Part shown: piece by piece, positions 1 to 8,040 of the stretch | Numbering within the stretch: position 1 is the first letter of the stretch | Layout of the letters: every line of letters begins with the position of its first letter | Assembly (NCBI GenBank): GCA_963816315.1 | Contig: CAWFJZ010000008.1 | Coordinates: forward strand, 62,001-126,000 | DNA from: CADEEN01 sp963816315 | GTDB taxonomy: Bacteria; Pseudomonadota; Gammaproteobacteria; Burkholderiales; Burkholderiaceae_C | Direction: 5' to 3' | DNA: 64,000 nt | Position numbers and translations under genes: made by a program | The notes under the pieces: model-generated | What the model was told of the DNA's origin: nothing | The model's database searches: none | The model's input: the letters and a program-made list of their open reading frames with translations, nothing else

Positions 1-333
1 ATCGATGACATTGAAGCTGCCGTCGCACATGACCTGCATGGCTTCACGCGGGTCGGCCGCGCAGGCGGTGATGCGCAGCGCAGCCATGTGCATCACCGCG
101 TCCATACCCTCCGTGGCGCGACGCACAACGTCTGCGTCACGGATGTCGCCGCGCACAAGTTGCACGCGCGGATCCTTGAGTGCCGCCTCGATGTTGGCCA
201 GGCTGCCGCGTGCCAGGTTGTCGAGGATGACAATTTTTTCGGGCTGGTGCTCGCGCAACAGCAGGTCGATCGTCGTCGAGCCGATCAGGCCGCAGCCACC
301 GGTGACGAGCATACGTGCGCCGTCGATTTGCAT
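1..333 (-). CDS. NAD-dependent epimerase/dehydratase, N-terminal part (cut by window edge)
   Basis: Reads leftwards from an ATG at 333-331; 111 codons are open and the gene runs off the left edge. The start MQIDGARMLVTGGCGLIGS contains the Rossmann NAD-binding motif in the form TGGCGLIGS (the family usually has TGGAGFIGS), followed by an acidic ILDNL strand end and a GDIRD segment typical of extended SDR nucleotide-sugar epimerases and dehydratases. Substrate cannot be read from this fragment; UDP-glucose/UDP-GlcNAc 4-epimerase-like is the most likely. It follows the sugar transferase on the same strand after about 94 bp that contain a 17-base G/C tract, so it belongs to the leftward arm of the polysaccharide locus. 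Confidence 0.8.
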   Translation of the reverse strand, partial: MQIDGARMLVTGGCGLIGSTTIDLLLREHQPEKIVILDNLARGSLANIEAALKDPRVQLVRGDIRDADVVRRATEGMDAVMHMAALRITACAADPREAMQVMCDGSFNVID

Positions 334-379
334 GTTTTGTGTTCCCTGGAATCCGTTGGTTCGACCGAAACTGCTACAC

Positions 380-423
380 CGCCGCCGCCGCCGCCGCGGC
401 AGCAGCGGGGGGGGGGGGGGGGG
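380..423. repeat. CCG microsatellite plus 17-base poly-G tract
   Basis: A run of CCG triplets (about 380-397) is followed by GGCAGCAGC and then an uninterrupted run of 17 G at 407-423. The tract begins 4 bases past the sugar-transferase stop codon (428-430, minus strand) and ends 73 bases upstream of the epimerase ATG. On the transcribed strand it is poly-C. Such long homopolymers vary readily in length by slippage; this could alter spacing or expression between the two genes, or be an assembly artefact. Confidence 0.85.
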
Positions 424-427
424 AGCC

Positions 428-1687
428 CTACTGTGCGCCTTTGCAGGTAAGCACGACAAGGACGGTGCGCAGCAGGATGCGCAGATCGAAACCCAGCGAG
501 CAGTGCTGCAGGTAGCGCAGGTCCATGCGCACCATGTCGTCGAACGAGACACGGCTGCGTCCTTCGACTTGCCAGATTCCCGTCAACCCGGGCTTGAATT
601 CAAACACGCGCCGACGGTGCCAGGCCTGGTATTTCTCTGCTTCGTAGGGCACCGGCGGGCGCGGGCCGACGAGGCTCATGTCGCCGATCAGCACGTTGTA
701 GAACTGCGGCAGTTCGTCGATGCTGGTCTTGCGGATGAACCGGCCGATCTTGGTGACCCGTGGATCGGACTTCAACTTGAACTGGTTGAACTGGTCGCCG
801 GGGGCGGGATTGCCGGAAGCGGGCGCCCTGCCATTGATGAGCTTGGCAACGAACTCGCGATGAACGCTGTCGTCCATGTCCGCACGCATTGAACGGAACT
901 TGTACATGATGAAGGGCGCGCCGCCCTGGCCCACCCGCGTTTGGCGAAAGATCGCCGCCCCGGGCGACGTCAACTTGATGAGCAGTACGACGACCAGCAT
1001 CACCGGCGACAACAAAACCAGCGCCACCAAAGCGCCCAGCACGTCCAGCGCACGCTTCGTGGGGTAGCCATGGGAGCGAACCGGCGATGGCTCTGCGGCG
1101 TCTGCCGCGTGGCGCGACCGCGGTGTCCCCAGTCGCTCGGCGATCAGCCGGTCGAACGCGGCATCGGGATAGGTGGCGCCCACGGCCTGCGTGCCTCTTC
1201 CTTCGCGACTCAGCGCCACCTTGTCGAGGAAGCTGCGCAGCCCTGCCTCGCCGGTGTCGGGCAGCAGCACCGCGATGCACTGGTCGTCAGTGGCCGTGAC
1301 GTAGTCGGTTTCGCGCACCATCGTCAGCACGTAGTCAACCATGCGCTGCAAGGTGTTGCCGCCATTGGCATGTACGGTCAGCACCGTCAGCGACAGCGCG
1401 GAGTGCGATCGGTCGGTGCGGCGTTTCTCTCGCTGCACCATGCGCAGGAACTCGGCGCGCGAGAGCAAACCGTCGGGTTGTGCGTCGTTGTCCGCCTGCG
1501 GTGCGTGCCAACCCTGCGGGTGCGCGATCGATTGCGCAGGTTCATGCAAGGCATGGTCAACGCCCACGGGGGCGTCCACGGCGTGCAGCGCAACGCCGCG
1601 CGGCAACCCTGCCACAGGGGCAGCGCCTTCGGTGCTTGCGTACTTTGTCGTCACCTTCATTGGGTCCATCGCCTTCGCATTGACCAC
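428..1687 (-). CDS. Polyprenyl-phosphate sugar-1-phosphate transferase with degenerate GGDEF-like N-terminus
   Basis: 419 residues. The C-terminal half is a bacterial sugar transferase (PF02397 type): one membrane segment at about 213-240 (ALDVLGALVALVLLSPVMLV), the YKFRSMRADM segment at 262-271, DELPQFYNVLIGDMSLVGPRPP at about 324-345, and GLTGIWQVEGRS at 367-378. It should attach the first sugar phosphate to undecaprenyl phosphate at the inner membrane. Residues about 72-185 look like a GGDEF fold remnant: DDQCIAVLLPDTG sits where GGDEFAVLLPDT would be, so the signature is lost and cyclase activity is not expected. Start is uncertain: ATG at 1687, or at 1660 (MKVTTKYAS). It is divergent from the wbp genes. 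Confidence 0.88.
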   Translation of the reverse strand: MVNAKAMDPMKVTTKYASTEGAAPVAGLPRGVALHAVDAPVGVDHALHEPAQSIAHPQGWHAPQADNDAQPDGLLSRAEFLRMVQREKRRTDRSHSALSLTVLTVHANGGNTLQRMVDYVLTMVRETDYVTATDDQCIAVLLPDTGEAGLRSFLDKVALSREGRGTQAVGATYPDAAFDRLIAERLGTPRSRHAADAAEPSPVRSHGYPTKRALDVLGALVALVLLSPVMLVVVLLIKLTSPGAAIFRQTRVGQGGAPFIMYKFRSMRADMDDSVHREFVAKLINGRAPASGNPAPGDQFNQFKLKSDPRVTKIGRFIRKTSIDELPQFYNVLIGDMSLVGPRPPVPYEAEKYQAWHRRRVFEFKPGLTGIWQVEGRSRVSFDDMVRMDLRYLQHCSLGFDLRILLRTVLVVLTCKGAQ

Positions 1688-1879
1688 ACCGCTGAATCTG
1701 GAGGGCAGTCTAAGAAGACTAGTGGTGCGCCAGAACCCCCGAACAGGGGGTAAACGAGGCCAAACAACGCCTGAGATTAGGGATAGGTCGGCCCGATGAT
1801 CGCCACCGACACTTCAGCAGGCGCCAAGTTCTGTCCCGGGCGCTGTTGTGAACAACCTAATCGATGATGGAGGGCCTGT
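1688..1879. promoter_or_regulatory. Divergent intergenic region with small hairpin
   Basis: This 192 bp gap separates the leftward sugar-transferase gene from the rightward wbp genes and must hold both promoters. A perfect ACCCCC-GAACA-GGGGGT hairpin lies at 1735-1751, not followed by a T-run in either direction. No convincing -35/-10 pair or sigma-54 element was recognised by eye. AGGGCC ahead of the ATG at 1880 could serve as ribosome binding site. Confidence 0.4.
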
Positions 1880-2386
1880 ATGCCGGTGACCGATGTTCAG
1901 CTTGGGAGCGATGTCAAGATTTTCCATACTTCGTTGGTCAATCTCTACGGCTGTCGCATCGGTGACAACACAAAGATCGGGTCCTTCGTCGAAATCCAGA
2001 AAAACGCGCGCATCGGCGCACGCTGCAAGATTTCTTCTCACTCGTTCGTCTGCGAGGGCGTGGTCATCGACGACGAGGTTTTCATCGGCCATGGCGTCAT
2101 GTTTATCAATGACCGCTATCCGCAGGCCGCCAACATCGATGGCAGCCTGCAGACTGATGCCGACTGGGCGGTGGAGCCGACGCGCGTCAAGCGGCGTGCA
2201 TCCATCGGCTCAAACGCCACTGTTCTGTGCGGCGTCAGCATCGGCGAAGGCGCACTCGTCGGCGCTGGCGCGGTGGTCACGCGCGACGTGCCGGATTTCG
2301 CGATCGTCGCCGGCGTGCCGGCGCGTGTGGTCGGCGACACGCGTGTGCGCGAGGCCGCGTCGAGCGGCTGGGCCGCTGTAGGTTGA
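1880..2386 (+). CDS. wbpD: UDP-2-acetamido-3-amino-2,3-dideoxy-glucuronate N-acetyltransferase (WbpD-like)
   Basis: 168 residues of left-handed beta-helix hexapeptide repeats (IGDNTKIGSFVEI, IGARCKISSHSF, IDDEVFIGHGVMF, IGSNATVLCGVSIGEGALVGAGAVVTRDVPD). The GHGVMFINDRYPQA segment is typical of the WbpD/WlbB branch of 3-N-acetyltransferases. In that pathway it acetylates the 3-amino group of UDP-GlcNAc(3NH2)A with acetyl-CoA, giving UDP-2,3-diacetamido-2,3-dideoxy-glucuronic acid. The next two genes encode the dehydrogenase and aminotransferase that make its substrate, which supports the assignment. The C-terminal tail after VPARVVGDTR is short. A general sugar acetyltransferase role cannot be excluded from sequence alone. 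Confidence 0.85.
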   Translation: MPVTDVQLGSDVKIFHTSLVNLYGCRIGDNTKIGSFVEIQKNARIGARCKISSHSFVCEGVVIDDEVFIGHGVMFINDRYPQAANIDGSLQTDADWAVEPTRVKRRASIGSNATVLCGVSIGEGALVGAGAVVTRDVPDFAIVAGVPARVVGDTRVREAASSGWAAVG

Positions 2387-2418
2387 TTCATCAAACCGTC
2401 ATCAGGGAGGTTCAAGAG

Positions 2419-3438
2419 ATGGTCAGAATTGGTGTGGTGGGCTATGGCTACTGGGGCCCCAACTTGGTTCGCAACTTTGCGGAGACGCCGGGCGCGGAGA
2501 TCGCGGCCGTGGCGGACTTGGATACGAACAAGCTAGCGACGGTGAAGCGGCGCTTCCCTGCGGTGCACACGACGACGAATTTCAACGATCTGCTGCACGA
2601 CCCGTCGATCGACGCCGTGGCCATCGCCACCCCGGTCAACACTCACTACGAGCTCGCGATGGCCGCGCTCAAGGCGGGCAAGCATGTCTGGGTCGAAAAG
2701 CCGATGACCGAGACGTTCGAGCAGGCGCAGCGCCTGGTCGAGGAGGCTGAGCGTCGCGGCAAGGTGCTGCACGTCGATCACACCTTCATCTACACCGGTG
2801 CAGTGCAGAAGATGGCTGAGATCATCAAGGCCGACGAGCTCGGCAAGATTTATTACTACGATTCCATCCGGGTCAACCTGGGCCTGTTCCAGCGCGACGT
2901 GAGCGTGATCTCCGATCTGGCGGTACATGACTTCTCGATCCTCGATCACCTGTTCGGCGAGCAGCCGGCAGCAGTCACCGCCAGCGGCATGAACCACTTC
3001 CCGGGCACGCCCGAGAACCTGGCTTACGTGACGCTGTACTACGACTCGGGGATGATCGCCCACGCCAATGTCAGCTGGCTGGCGCCGGTGAAAGTTCGGC
3101 AGATCCTCGTCGGCGGCAGCAAGAAAATGGTCACGTACGACGACCTCGAGCCGAGCGAGAAGATCAAGATCTACGACAAGGGCGTGAGCTTCACCGACGA
3201 CCCGGAGAAGATCCAGGAAATGCGCGTCGGCTACCGCACCGGCGACATGTGGGCACCCAAGCTCGCGGTCACCGAGGCGCTGCGCGTCGAGGGCGATCAG
3301 TTCGTCGATTGCATCCGCCACAGCAAGAAGTCGCTCACCGACGGCCAGTTGGGCCTGCGCGTGGTGCAGCTCATCGAGGCGGCCAGCGAGTCGATGCGCA
3401 ACAAGGGCAAGACGGTTTATCTGAAGAGCGGGAGCTGA
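2419..3438 (+). CDS. wbpB: Gfo/Idh/MocA-family UDP-GlcNAcA 3-dehydrogenase (WbpB-like)
   Basis: 339 residues. MVRIGVVGYGYWGPNLVRNF opens with the dinucleotide-binding GxGxxG variant GYGYWG, and the family EKP motif is present in WVEKPM (about residue 93-98). In the Wbp/Wlb pathway this enzyme oxidises C3 of UDP-GlcNAc-uronic acid using NAD+, recycled with 2-oxoglutarate. The ATG at 2419 is chosen because the Rossmann strand begins immediately after it and GGGAGG precedes it at 2404-2409; the open frame extends upstream without family-like sequence. It lies 32 bp after the acetyltransferase and 4 bp before the aminotransferase, so the three are almost certainly one transcript. Confidence 0.9.
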   Translation: MVRIGVVGYGYWGPNLVRNFAETPGAEIAAVADLDTNKLATVKRRFPAVHTTTNFNDLLHDPSIDAVAIATPVNTHYELAMAALKAGKHVWVEKPMTETFEQAQRLVEEAERRGKVLHVDHTFIYTGAVQKMAEIIKADELGKIYYYDSIRVNLGLFQRDVSVISDLAVHDFSILDHLFGEQPAAVTASGMNHFPGTPENLAYVTLYYDSGMIAHANVSWLAPVKVRQILVGGSKKMVTYDDLEPSEKIKIYDKGVSFTDDPEKIQEMRVGYRTGDMWAPKLAVTEALRVEGDQFVDCIRHSKKSLTDGQLGLRVVQLIEAASESMRNKGKTVYLKSGS

Positions 3439-3442
3439 ATTC

Positions 3443-4576
3443 GTGATTCCATTCGTCGATCTGAAAGCGCAATACCAAAGCATCAAACAGGAGGTCAACG
3501 GCGCCATCCAGGGCGTGTTGGACAGCTGCCAATTCACGCTCGGCAGCGAGGTCGTAGCGTTCGAGAAAGAGTTCGCCGAGTACAGCGGCTCGGTTCACGG
3601 CATGGGCGTCAACACCGGCACCAGTGCCCTGCATCTGGCGCTGCTGGCCGCGGGGGTGGGCAAGGGTGATGAGGTCATCACCGTGCCGTTCACCTTCGTG
3701 GCCACCGTCTCGGCCGTCAACTACACCGGCGCCAAAGCCGTCTTCGTCGACATCGATCCGGTGACATTCACGATGGACCCGGCGCAAGTTGAGGCCGCCA
3801 TCACGCCGCGTACCAAGGCCATCATCCCGGTGCACCTGTATGGCCAGACGGCCGACATGGACCCGATCATGGCCGTCGCGAAGAAGCACGGCCTGGTCGT
3901 CATCGAAGATGCCTGCCAGGCGCATGGCGCGGAGTACAAGGGCAAGCGCGCCGGCAGCATCGGCGACATGGGCTGCTTCAGCTTCTATCCGGGCAAGAAC
4001 CTGGGTGCGGCCGGCGAGGGTGGCATGGTCGTCACCGCCAACCCGGAGTTCGCCCGCACCGTGCGCATGCTGCGCGACTGGGGCGCGGAGAAGAAGTACC
4101 ACCATGTGCTCAAGGGATATAACTTCCGCCTCGAGGGCATCCAGGGTGCGGTCTTGCGCGTCAAGCTGCGCCACTTGGAGAAGTGGACCGAAGCGCGTCG
4201 CGCCGCGGCCAAGCGCTACGACCAGTTGCTCGTCGGCAGTGGCGTCGGCCTGCCCAAGCAGATGGACTACGCGCGCCACGTCTATCACATCTATGCCGTG
4301 CGCACGACCGCGCGTGCGGCGATGCAGGAGGCGCTGAACGCGCAGGGCGTTCAGACCGGCATTCACTATCCGTTCCCGGTGCATCTGCTGCCGGCGTTCG
4401 CAGACCTTGGCTACCAGGCCGGCCAATTCCCGAATTCCGAGCGCGCGGCCAACGAGGTGCTGTCGTTGCCGATGTTCCCCGAACTGACCGAGGAGCAGGG
4501 TGTCGTGGTCTCACGGGCGGTGCGCGAGGCCGCAAAGAGCGTGAGCCTGGCTGCCGATCCCGTGATGGCCACCTGA
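3443..4576 (+). CDS. wbpE: DegT/DnrJ/EryC1/StrS-family PLP aminotransferase (WbpE-like)
   Basis: 377 residues, GTG start four bases after the previous stop. Family landmarks are NTGTSALHLAL (phosphate-binding loop), the IEDACQAHGAEYKGKRAG segment carrying the cofactor Asp, and FSFYPGKNLGAAGEGG with the PLP-binding lysine in PGKNLG (about residue 184). In the Wbp pathway it transfers an amino group from glutamate to the 3-keto sugar made by WbpB, giving UDP-GlcNAc(3NH2)A. Adjacent wbpD/wbpB-like genes give the specificity; by sequence alone other sugar aminotransferases of the family are possible. Confidence 0.9.
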   Translation: MIPFVDLKAQYQSIKQEVNGAIQGVLDSCQFTLGSEVVAFEKEFAEYSGSVHGMGVNTGTSALHLALLAAGVGKGDEVITVPFTFVATVSAVNYTGAKAVFVDIDPVTFTMDPAQVEAAITPRTKAIIPVHLYGQTADMDPIMAVAKKHGLVVIEDACQAHGAEYKGKRAGSIGDMGCFSFYPGKNLGAAGEGGMVVTANPEFARTVRMLRDWGAEKKYHHVLKGYNFRLEGIQGAVLRVKLRHLEKWTEARRAAAKRYDQLLVGSGVGLPKQMDYARHVYHIYAVRTTARAAMQEALNAQGVQTGIHYPFPVHLLPAFADLGYQAGQFPNSERAANEVLSLPMFPELTEEQGVVVSRAVREAAKSVSLAADPVMAT

Positions 4577-4592
4577 AGGGCCGGCGTCTGCA

Positions 4593-5258
4593 ATGACCGA
4601 ACGCCTGGTTATCCTCGGCACGGGCGGCAATGCCTATGACGTGCTCGACACGGTTGACGCCATCAACCGCATCGGCCCGGCCTGGAACGTCGTCGGCTTC
4701 CTGACCGACAACGCGCGCCCGGGCGCCGAGTACCTGGGTTTGCCGGTGCTCGGCGCGCTGGCGGACGCAACGTCACATGAGGCTTGCTGGTTCGTCTCTG
4801 CGATCTGGAACGACCGCGTGTTCAAGACCCTGCACGACGTGCTGGCGACCACGCGGCTGCCGATGGCGCGCTTCGCTACCCTGGTGCACCCAGGTGCTGC
4901 CGTGTCGAGGCGGGCCCGCCTGGGCCGCGACGTCATCGTCCATCACGGCGCCTCGATTGCCGGCAACGTGACCCTCGCCGATCATGTCTGGATCGGCCCA
5001 GGCAGCATCGTCGGCCATGGCACGGCGATCGCCGCCTGCTCGACGCTTGCGCCGGGCGTCGTGCTCAGCGGCGGAGTGCATGTCGAGCGCAATTGCTATG
5101 TTGGCAGCGGCGCGCTGGTGCGCCCGGATGTGCGCTTGGGCGAGTCTGCGCTGGTGGGTATGGGCGCTGTCGTGGTCGCCGACGTGGCCGCTGGCACCAC
5201 GGTGATGGGTAATCCCGCGGCGGCACGGTCCGGCGAGCGCGCCGCCGGGCCGAATTGA
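4593..5258 (+). CDS. NeuD/PglD-like sugar O- or N-acetyltransferase
   Basis: 221 residues in the NeuD/PglD two-domain layout: an N-terminal small Rossmann-like nucleotide-sugar domain (LVILGTGGNAYDVLDTVDAI, residues 4-23; VVGFLTDN), then a left-handed beta-helix from about residue 90 (LVHPGAAVSRRARLGRDVIV ... IGPGSIVGHG ... VGSGALVRPDVRLGESALVGMGAVV). The catalytic-type histidine region IVHHGASIAGNV is present. It probably acetylates a sugar or amino-sugar nucleotide in this locus; acceptor unknown. It lies 16 bp after the aminotransferase, so is likely co-transcribed. Confidence 0.8.
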   Translation: MTERLVILGTGGNAYDVLDTVDAINRIGPAWNVVGFLTDNARPGAEYLGLPVLGALADATSHEACWFVSAIWNDRVFKTLHDVLATTRLPMARFATLVHPGAAVSRRARLGRDVIVHHGASIAGNVTLADHVWIGPGSIVGHGTAIAACSTLAPGVVLSGGVHVERNCYVGSGALVRPDVRLGESALVGMGAVVVADVAAGTTVMGNPAAARSGERAAGPN

Positions 5259-5295
5259 TCTTTCATTCTCAAATCGATCCCAACCTAGTCACAGC

Positions 5296-6726
5296 ATGAG
5301 CACCACCCGACCTAAGGCCAATGGCCTGCTCGACAGTTTGCAGCCCTACCGCTACCAGTGGCCCGCCTCGCCGTTCATCGACGACGCCACGTGGCGGGCC
5401 GATGATCAGCATGAGTACCTGCTGCGAGAACTGCCGGAAAGCGAGGAGGACATGCGACGCGACAGCCGCTGGCCGGCCCTGTTCCCGGCACCGATGTGCA
5501 TCGTCACCACCGGCGACGGCCACGTCGGCGCGATGGAGCGCGAGGTCGGTGCGTCGATCGTCAACCGCTTCCCTTATGTGGTGGCCATCAGCCTGTGCCG
5601 CCAGTCGCTGTCGTCGCGCCATCACGAGCGCGCCAACTTCATGCGCCTGCTCGAACGCACCGGCGCGGCGTGCCTGCAGTTCCTGGCGCCCGGGCCGGAA
5701 CTGAATGCCGCGCTCGACGCGATCTGCGCCGTGCCCGACGAGCGCGTCACCGAGCGCATCGCGCGCTCGGGACTGCGCACTCGGCGCTGCGAAACCAATG
5801 GTGCACCGGTGCTCGAAGCGGCTTACCTGGCCTATGAAGCCAAGCTCGTCAAACCGCAGAAAGACTTCGACGGCCAGCCGATCTACGGCTCGCCGTGGAT
5901 CAACGTCGGTTCGCACCGCGTCTATTTCCTCGAGATAAACGCCATTCAGCTACGCGAAGACATCGCCACTGGGCGGAGCCAGATTCACTGGCGCGCGCTG
6001 CCGGTCTGGAGCCCGCAGGAGCGGCCGCAAGCAGCCAATGCCGGCAATGTTGCGGCAGCGGCCGCGCAAGCCCGTTATTCCAAGCCCTACAACCCCAACT
6101 ACGCCTTTCCCGCGGCAAGCACGATCGCCTTCGAGTTCGACGCCTTGCGCCATGGCATGGCGATCAAGCATTTGCCGCCCTTGCCCGAGGATCAGGTCGA
6201 GGTTGACAACGATCGCGCCCGCTGGCCGTGTTTCTTCCCATCGAGTTGCGGCCTGATCACGACCTGGGGCGACGATGGTCAGCCCAACCTCATGCCTTGC
6301 GGCTCGACCACGGTGATCAGCCGCCACCCCTTCATCATTGCGCCCTGCGTGTCCTACGCGCGCATCAACGAGCGCTACGCAGCCCGACATTCGCTCGGCA
6401 TCCTGCGTGCCACCAAGCGCTTCGGCTGCAGCGTGCCCTACATCGACGATGTCGTCATCAACGGCATGAAGTACGCCGGCAACAACTCGATGGCCGATGA
6501 TCCGCGCAAGGTCGCCAACAGCGGCCTGAGTGTCGGCCCCTCGGAGTACGGCCCGGTGATCAAGGAGGCACCAATCCACTTCGACTGCGAGGTCGTCGGT
6601 GAGGTGCTGTTGGGCACGCACGTCATGTTCCTCGGCGAAGTCAAGCGCATCCACGTGCGTGCCGACGTGTCACCAGCCAGCCCGCTCGAATGGTGCCCTT
6701 GGCCAGGTCTGGCGAGTGCCGCGTGA
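5296..6726 (+). CDS. Tandem flavin-reductase-like (FMN split-barrel) protein of unknown function
   Basis: 476 residues with two copies of a flavin-reductase/DIM6-NTAB type split-barrel domain. Copy 1 spans about 55-220 (PAPMCIVTTGDGHVGAMERE, VVAISLCRQS) and copy 2 about 310-465 (SSCGLITTWGDDGQPNLMP, GSTTVISRHPFIIAPCVSY). The halves are joined by an Ala/Gln-rich linker near residues 245-270. No signal peptide or membrane segment is seen, so it should be cytoplasmic. It starts 37 bp after the acetyltransferase and shares its strand. Family knowledge suggests FMN or a related cofactor is bound; a reductase partner for an oxygenase or direct modification of an intermediate is possible. Assignment is by fold resemblance only and the physiological role is unknown. 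Confidence 0.6.
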   Translation: MSTTRPKANGLLDSLQPYRYQWPASPFIDDATWRADDQHEYLLRELPESEEDMRRDSRWPALFPAPMCIVTTGDGHVGAMEREVGASIVNRFPYVVAISLCRQSLSSRHHERANFMRLLERTGAACLQFLAPGPELNAALDAICAVPDERVTERIARSGLRTRRCETNGAPVLEAAYLAYEAKLVKPQKDFDGQPIYGSPWINVGSHRVYFLEINAIQLREDIATGRSQIHWRALPVWSPQERPQAANAGNVAAAAAQARYSKPYNPNYAFPAASTIAFEFDALRHGMAIKHLPPLPEDQVEVDNDRARWPCFFPSSCGLITTWGDDGQPNLMPCGSTTVISRHPFIIAPCVSYARINERYAARHSLGILRATKRFGCSVPYIDDVVINGMKYAGNNSMADDPRKVANSGLSVGPSEYGPVIKEAPIHFDCEVVGEVLLGTHVMFLGEVKRIHVRADVSPASPLEWCPWPGLASAA

Positions 6727-6763
6727 GGGCGTCGTTTTGGGTGGGTTTCGAGCGCTGCTTCGG

Positions 6764-6781
6764 ACCCCCGCATTCGGGGGT
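6764..6781. other. Hairpin ACCCCCG-CATT-CGGGGGT between genes
   Basis: A perfect 7-bp stem with a 4-base loop, 37 bases after the flavin-reductase-like gene and 148 bases before the WD40 gene. No T-run follows on either strand, so it is not a classical intrinsic terminator; it may stabilise an mRNA end or attenuate transcription. Nothing else is recognised in the 6727-6928 gap. Confidence 0.45.
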
Positions 6782-6928
6782 GTTGGGAGTGTGTTCCGCG
6801 CAAGCTAGGGATGGGATCGACCGCTGCGTGAAGCAAGATCGCTCCATACGACGCAAAACGATCGAGGTTTGCGAATTCGAGACGGCGTTGGATGACGCTG
6901 CGCTCTGGCAGATGAGTGAGGTCGCAGG

Positions 6929-7990
6929 ATGATCGCTTCGGGCACAAAGTCTTCGCGTCGCGCACGCACGGCGACGGCATGCGCCATTGGATTGCTGGCG
7001 GTGGCCTGCGGCGGCGGCGAGGACGGCGCAACCCATTCCTCCGCCACCGCCGCCGCGCCTGTGCGTGACGCCGCCGCGGCGCTGGCGGCACCGCGCGCAG
7101 CGATCGGCCGCCTGCCGCGCGGGCGCGCCTGGCAGGGCATCACGGCGGTCGATGTCGCTGCCGACGGCAGCGTGGCCACGGCCTTCAGTGACGGCAGTGT
7201 TCGCCTGGAGACGGCCAACAGTCGGGCGACGCTGACCAGCGGCGCCGGTGCGGCAGCCACTGCGGTTGCGTTCAGCGCAGATGGCAAACAACTGGTGAGC
7301 GTCGGTCGCGACAGCGTCGCCAACGTCTGGAGCGTTGCCACCGGCGCGCGCCTGTTCAGCTTGCAGGGCCACGAACACGCAGTGCGCACCGTTGCCGTCA
7401 GCGCCGACGGCGCGTTCATCGCCAGCGCCGGCGAGGAGACTCGCGTCCTGGTATGGAACGCGGCGAGCGGCAAGCTGGCCAAGGTGCTGAACGCTCACGG
7501 CAGTTTCGTCAACAGCGTGGCGTTCAGTGCGGATGGCAAGTCGCTGGCTTCCGGCGATGCTGCTGGCGCCGTGTTGCTGTGGAACCTGGCCAGCGGCGCG
7601 GTACGTCACCGCCTGGCTGGGCACACCGATGAAGTCAACAGCCTGGCATTCAGTCCCGATGGACGCGCGCTGGCCACGGCCGGAGAAGACCGACGCGTGG
7701 TGCTGTGGAATGTCGATAGCGGCCAAAGGGTGCAGGCGTTGGACGGCCATGCGGCTGCGGTGCGCACTGTGGCGTTCAGCCGCGATGGTCGGTGGCTGGC
7801 CAGCGCCGGCGAAGACGCCAAGGTGCTGGTCTGGGACGCCGCGACGCTCGCGCTCGCCAAAACCTTGGCCGGCTCGGCCACGTCCGTCAACGCATTGGTG
7901 TTCGATGCCAAGCGCAGGCAGGACCTATTTGCCGCCGACGAAGGCGGCCGCGTTGTGCGCTGGGATGTCGCGACCGGAGTATCCCGATAG
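6929..7990 (+). CDS. WD40-repeat beta-propeller lipoprotein
   Basis: 353 residues. The N-terminus has basic residues (KSSRRAR), a hydrophobic stretch and a lipobox-like LLAVAC-GGG at about 22-30, so it is predicted to be lipid-anchored on the periplasmic side. From about residue 70 there are about seven WD40 blades with recurring VAFSADGK...LASAGEDxxVLVWNxxSG motifs (for example VNSLAFSPDGRALATAGEDR), enough for one closed propeller. Such domains usually scaffold protein interactions; here it could organise the export or surface machinery of the glycan locus. It lies 50 bp upstream of the giant secreted protein gene. Confidence 0.8.
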   Translation: MIASGTKSSRRARTATACAIGLLAVACGGGEDGATHSSATAAAPVRDAAAALAAPRAAIGRLPRGRAWQGITAVDVAADGSVATAFSDGSVRLETANSRATLTSGAGAAATAVAFSADGKQLVSVGRDSVANVWSVATGARLFSLQGHEHAVRTVAVSADGAFIASAGEETRVLVWNAASGKLAKVLNAHGSFVNSVAFSADGKSLASGDAAGAVLLWNLASGAVRHRLAGHTDEVNSLAFSPDGRALATAGEDRRVVLWNVDSGQRVQALDGHAAAVRTVAFSRDGRWLASAGEDAKVLVWDAATLALAKTLAGSATSVNALVFDAKRRQDLFAADEGGRVVRWDVATGVSR

Positions 7991-8040
7991 GGACGCCCGT
8001 GGTCATGCAACGCGCAAAAAGCACATGAAGGTTAGTACAA

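Noticed and set aside
380..423. Coding triplet repeat
   Set aside because: It lies between two genes on the minus strand and no gene frame passes through it.
6764..6781. Intrinsic terminator after the flavin-reductase-like gene
   Set aside because: Good hairpin but no T-run on either strand; kept only as a hairpin.
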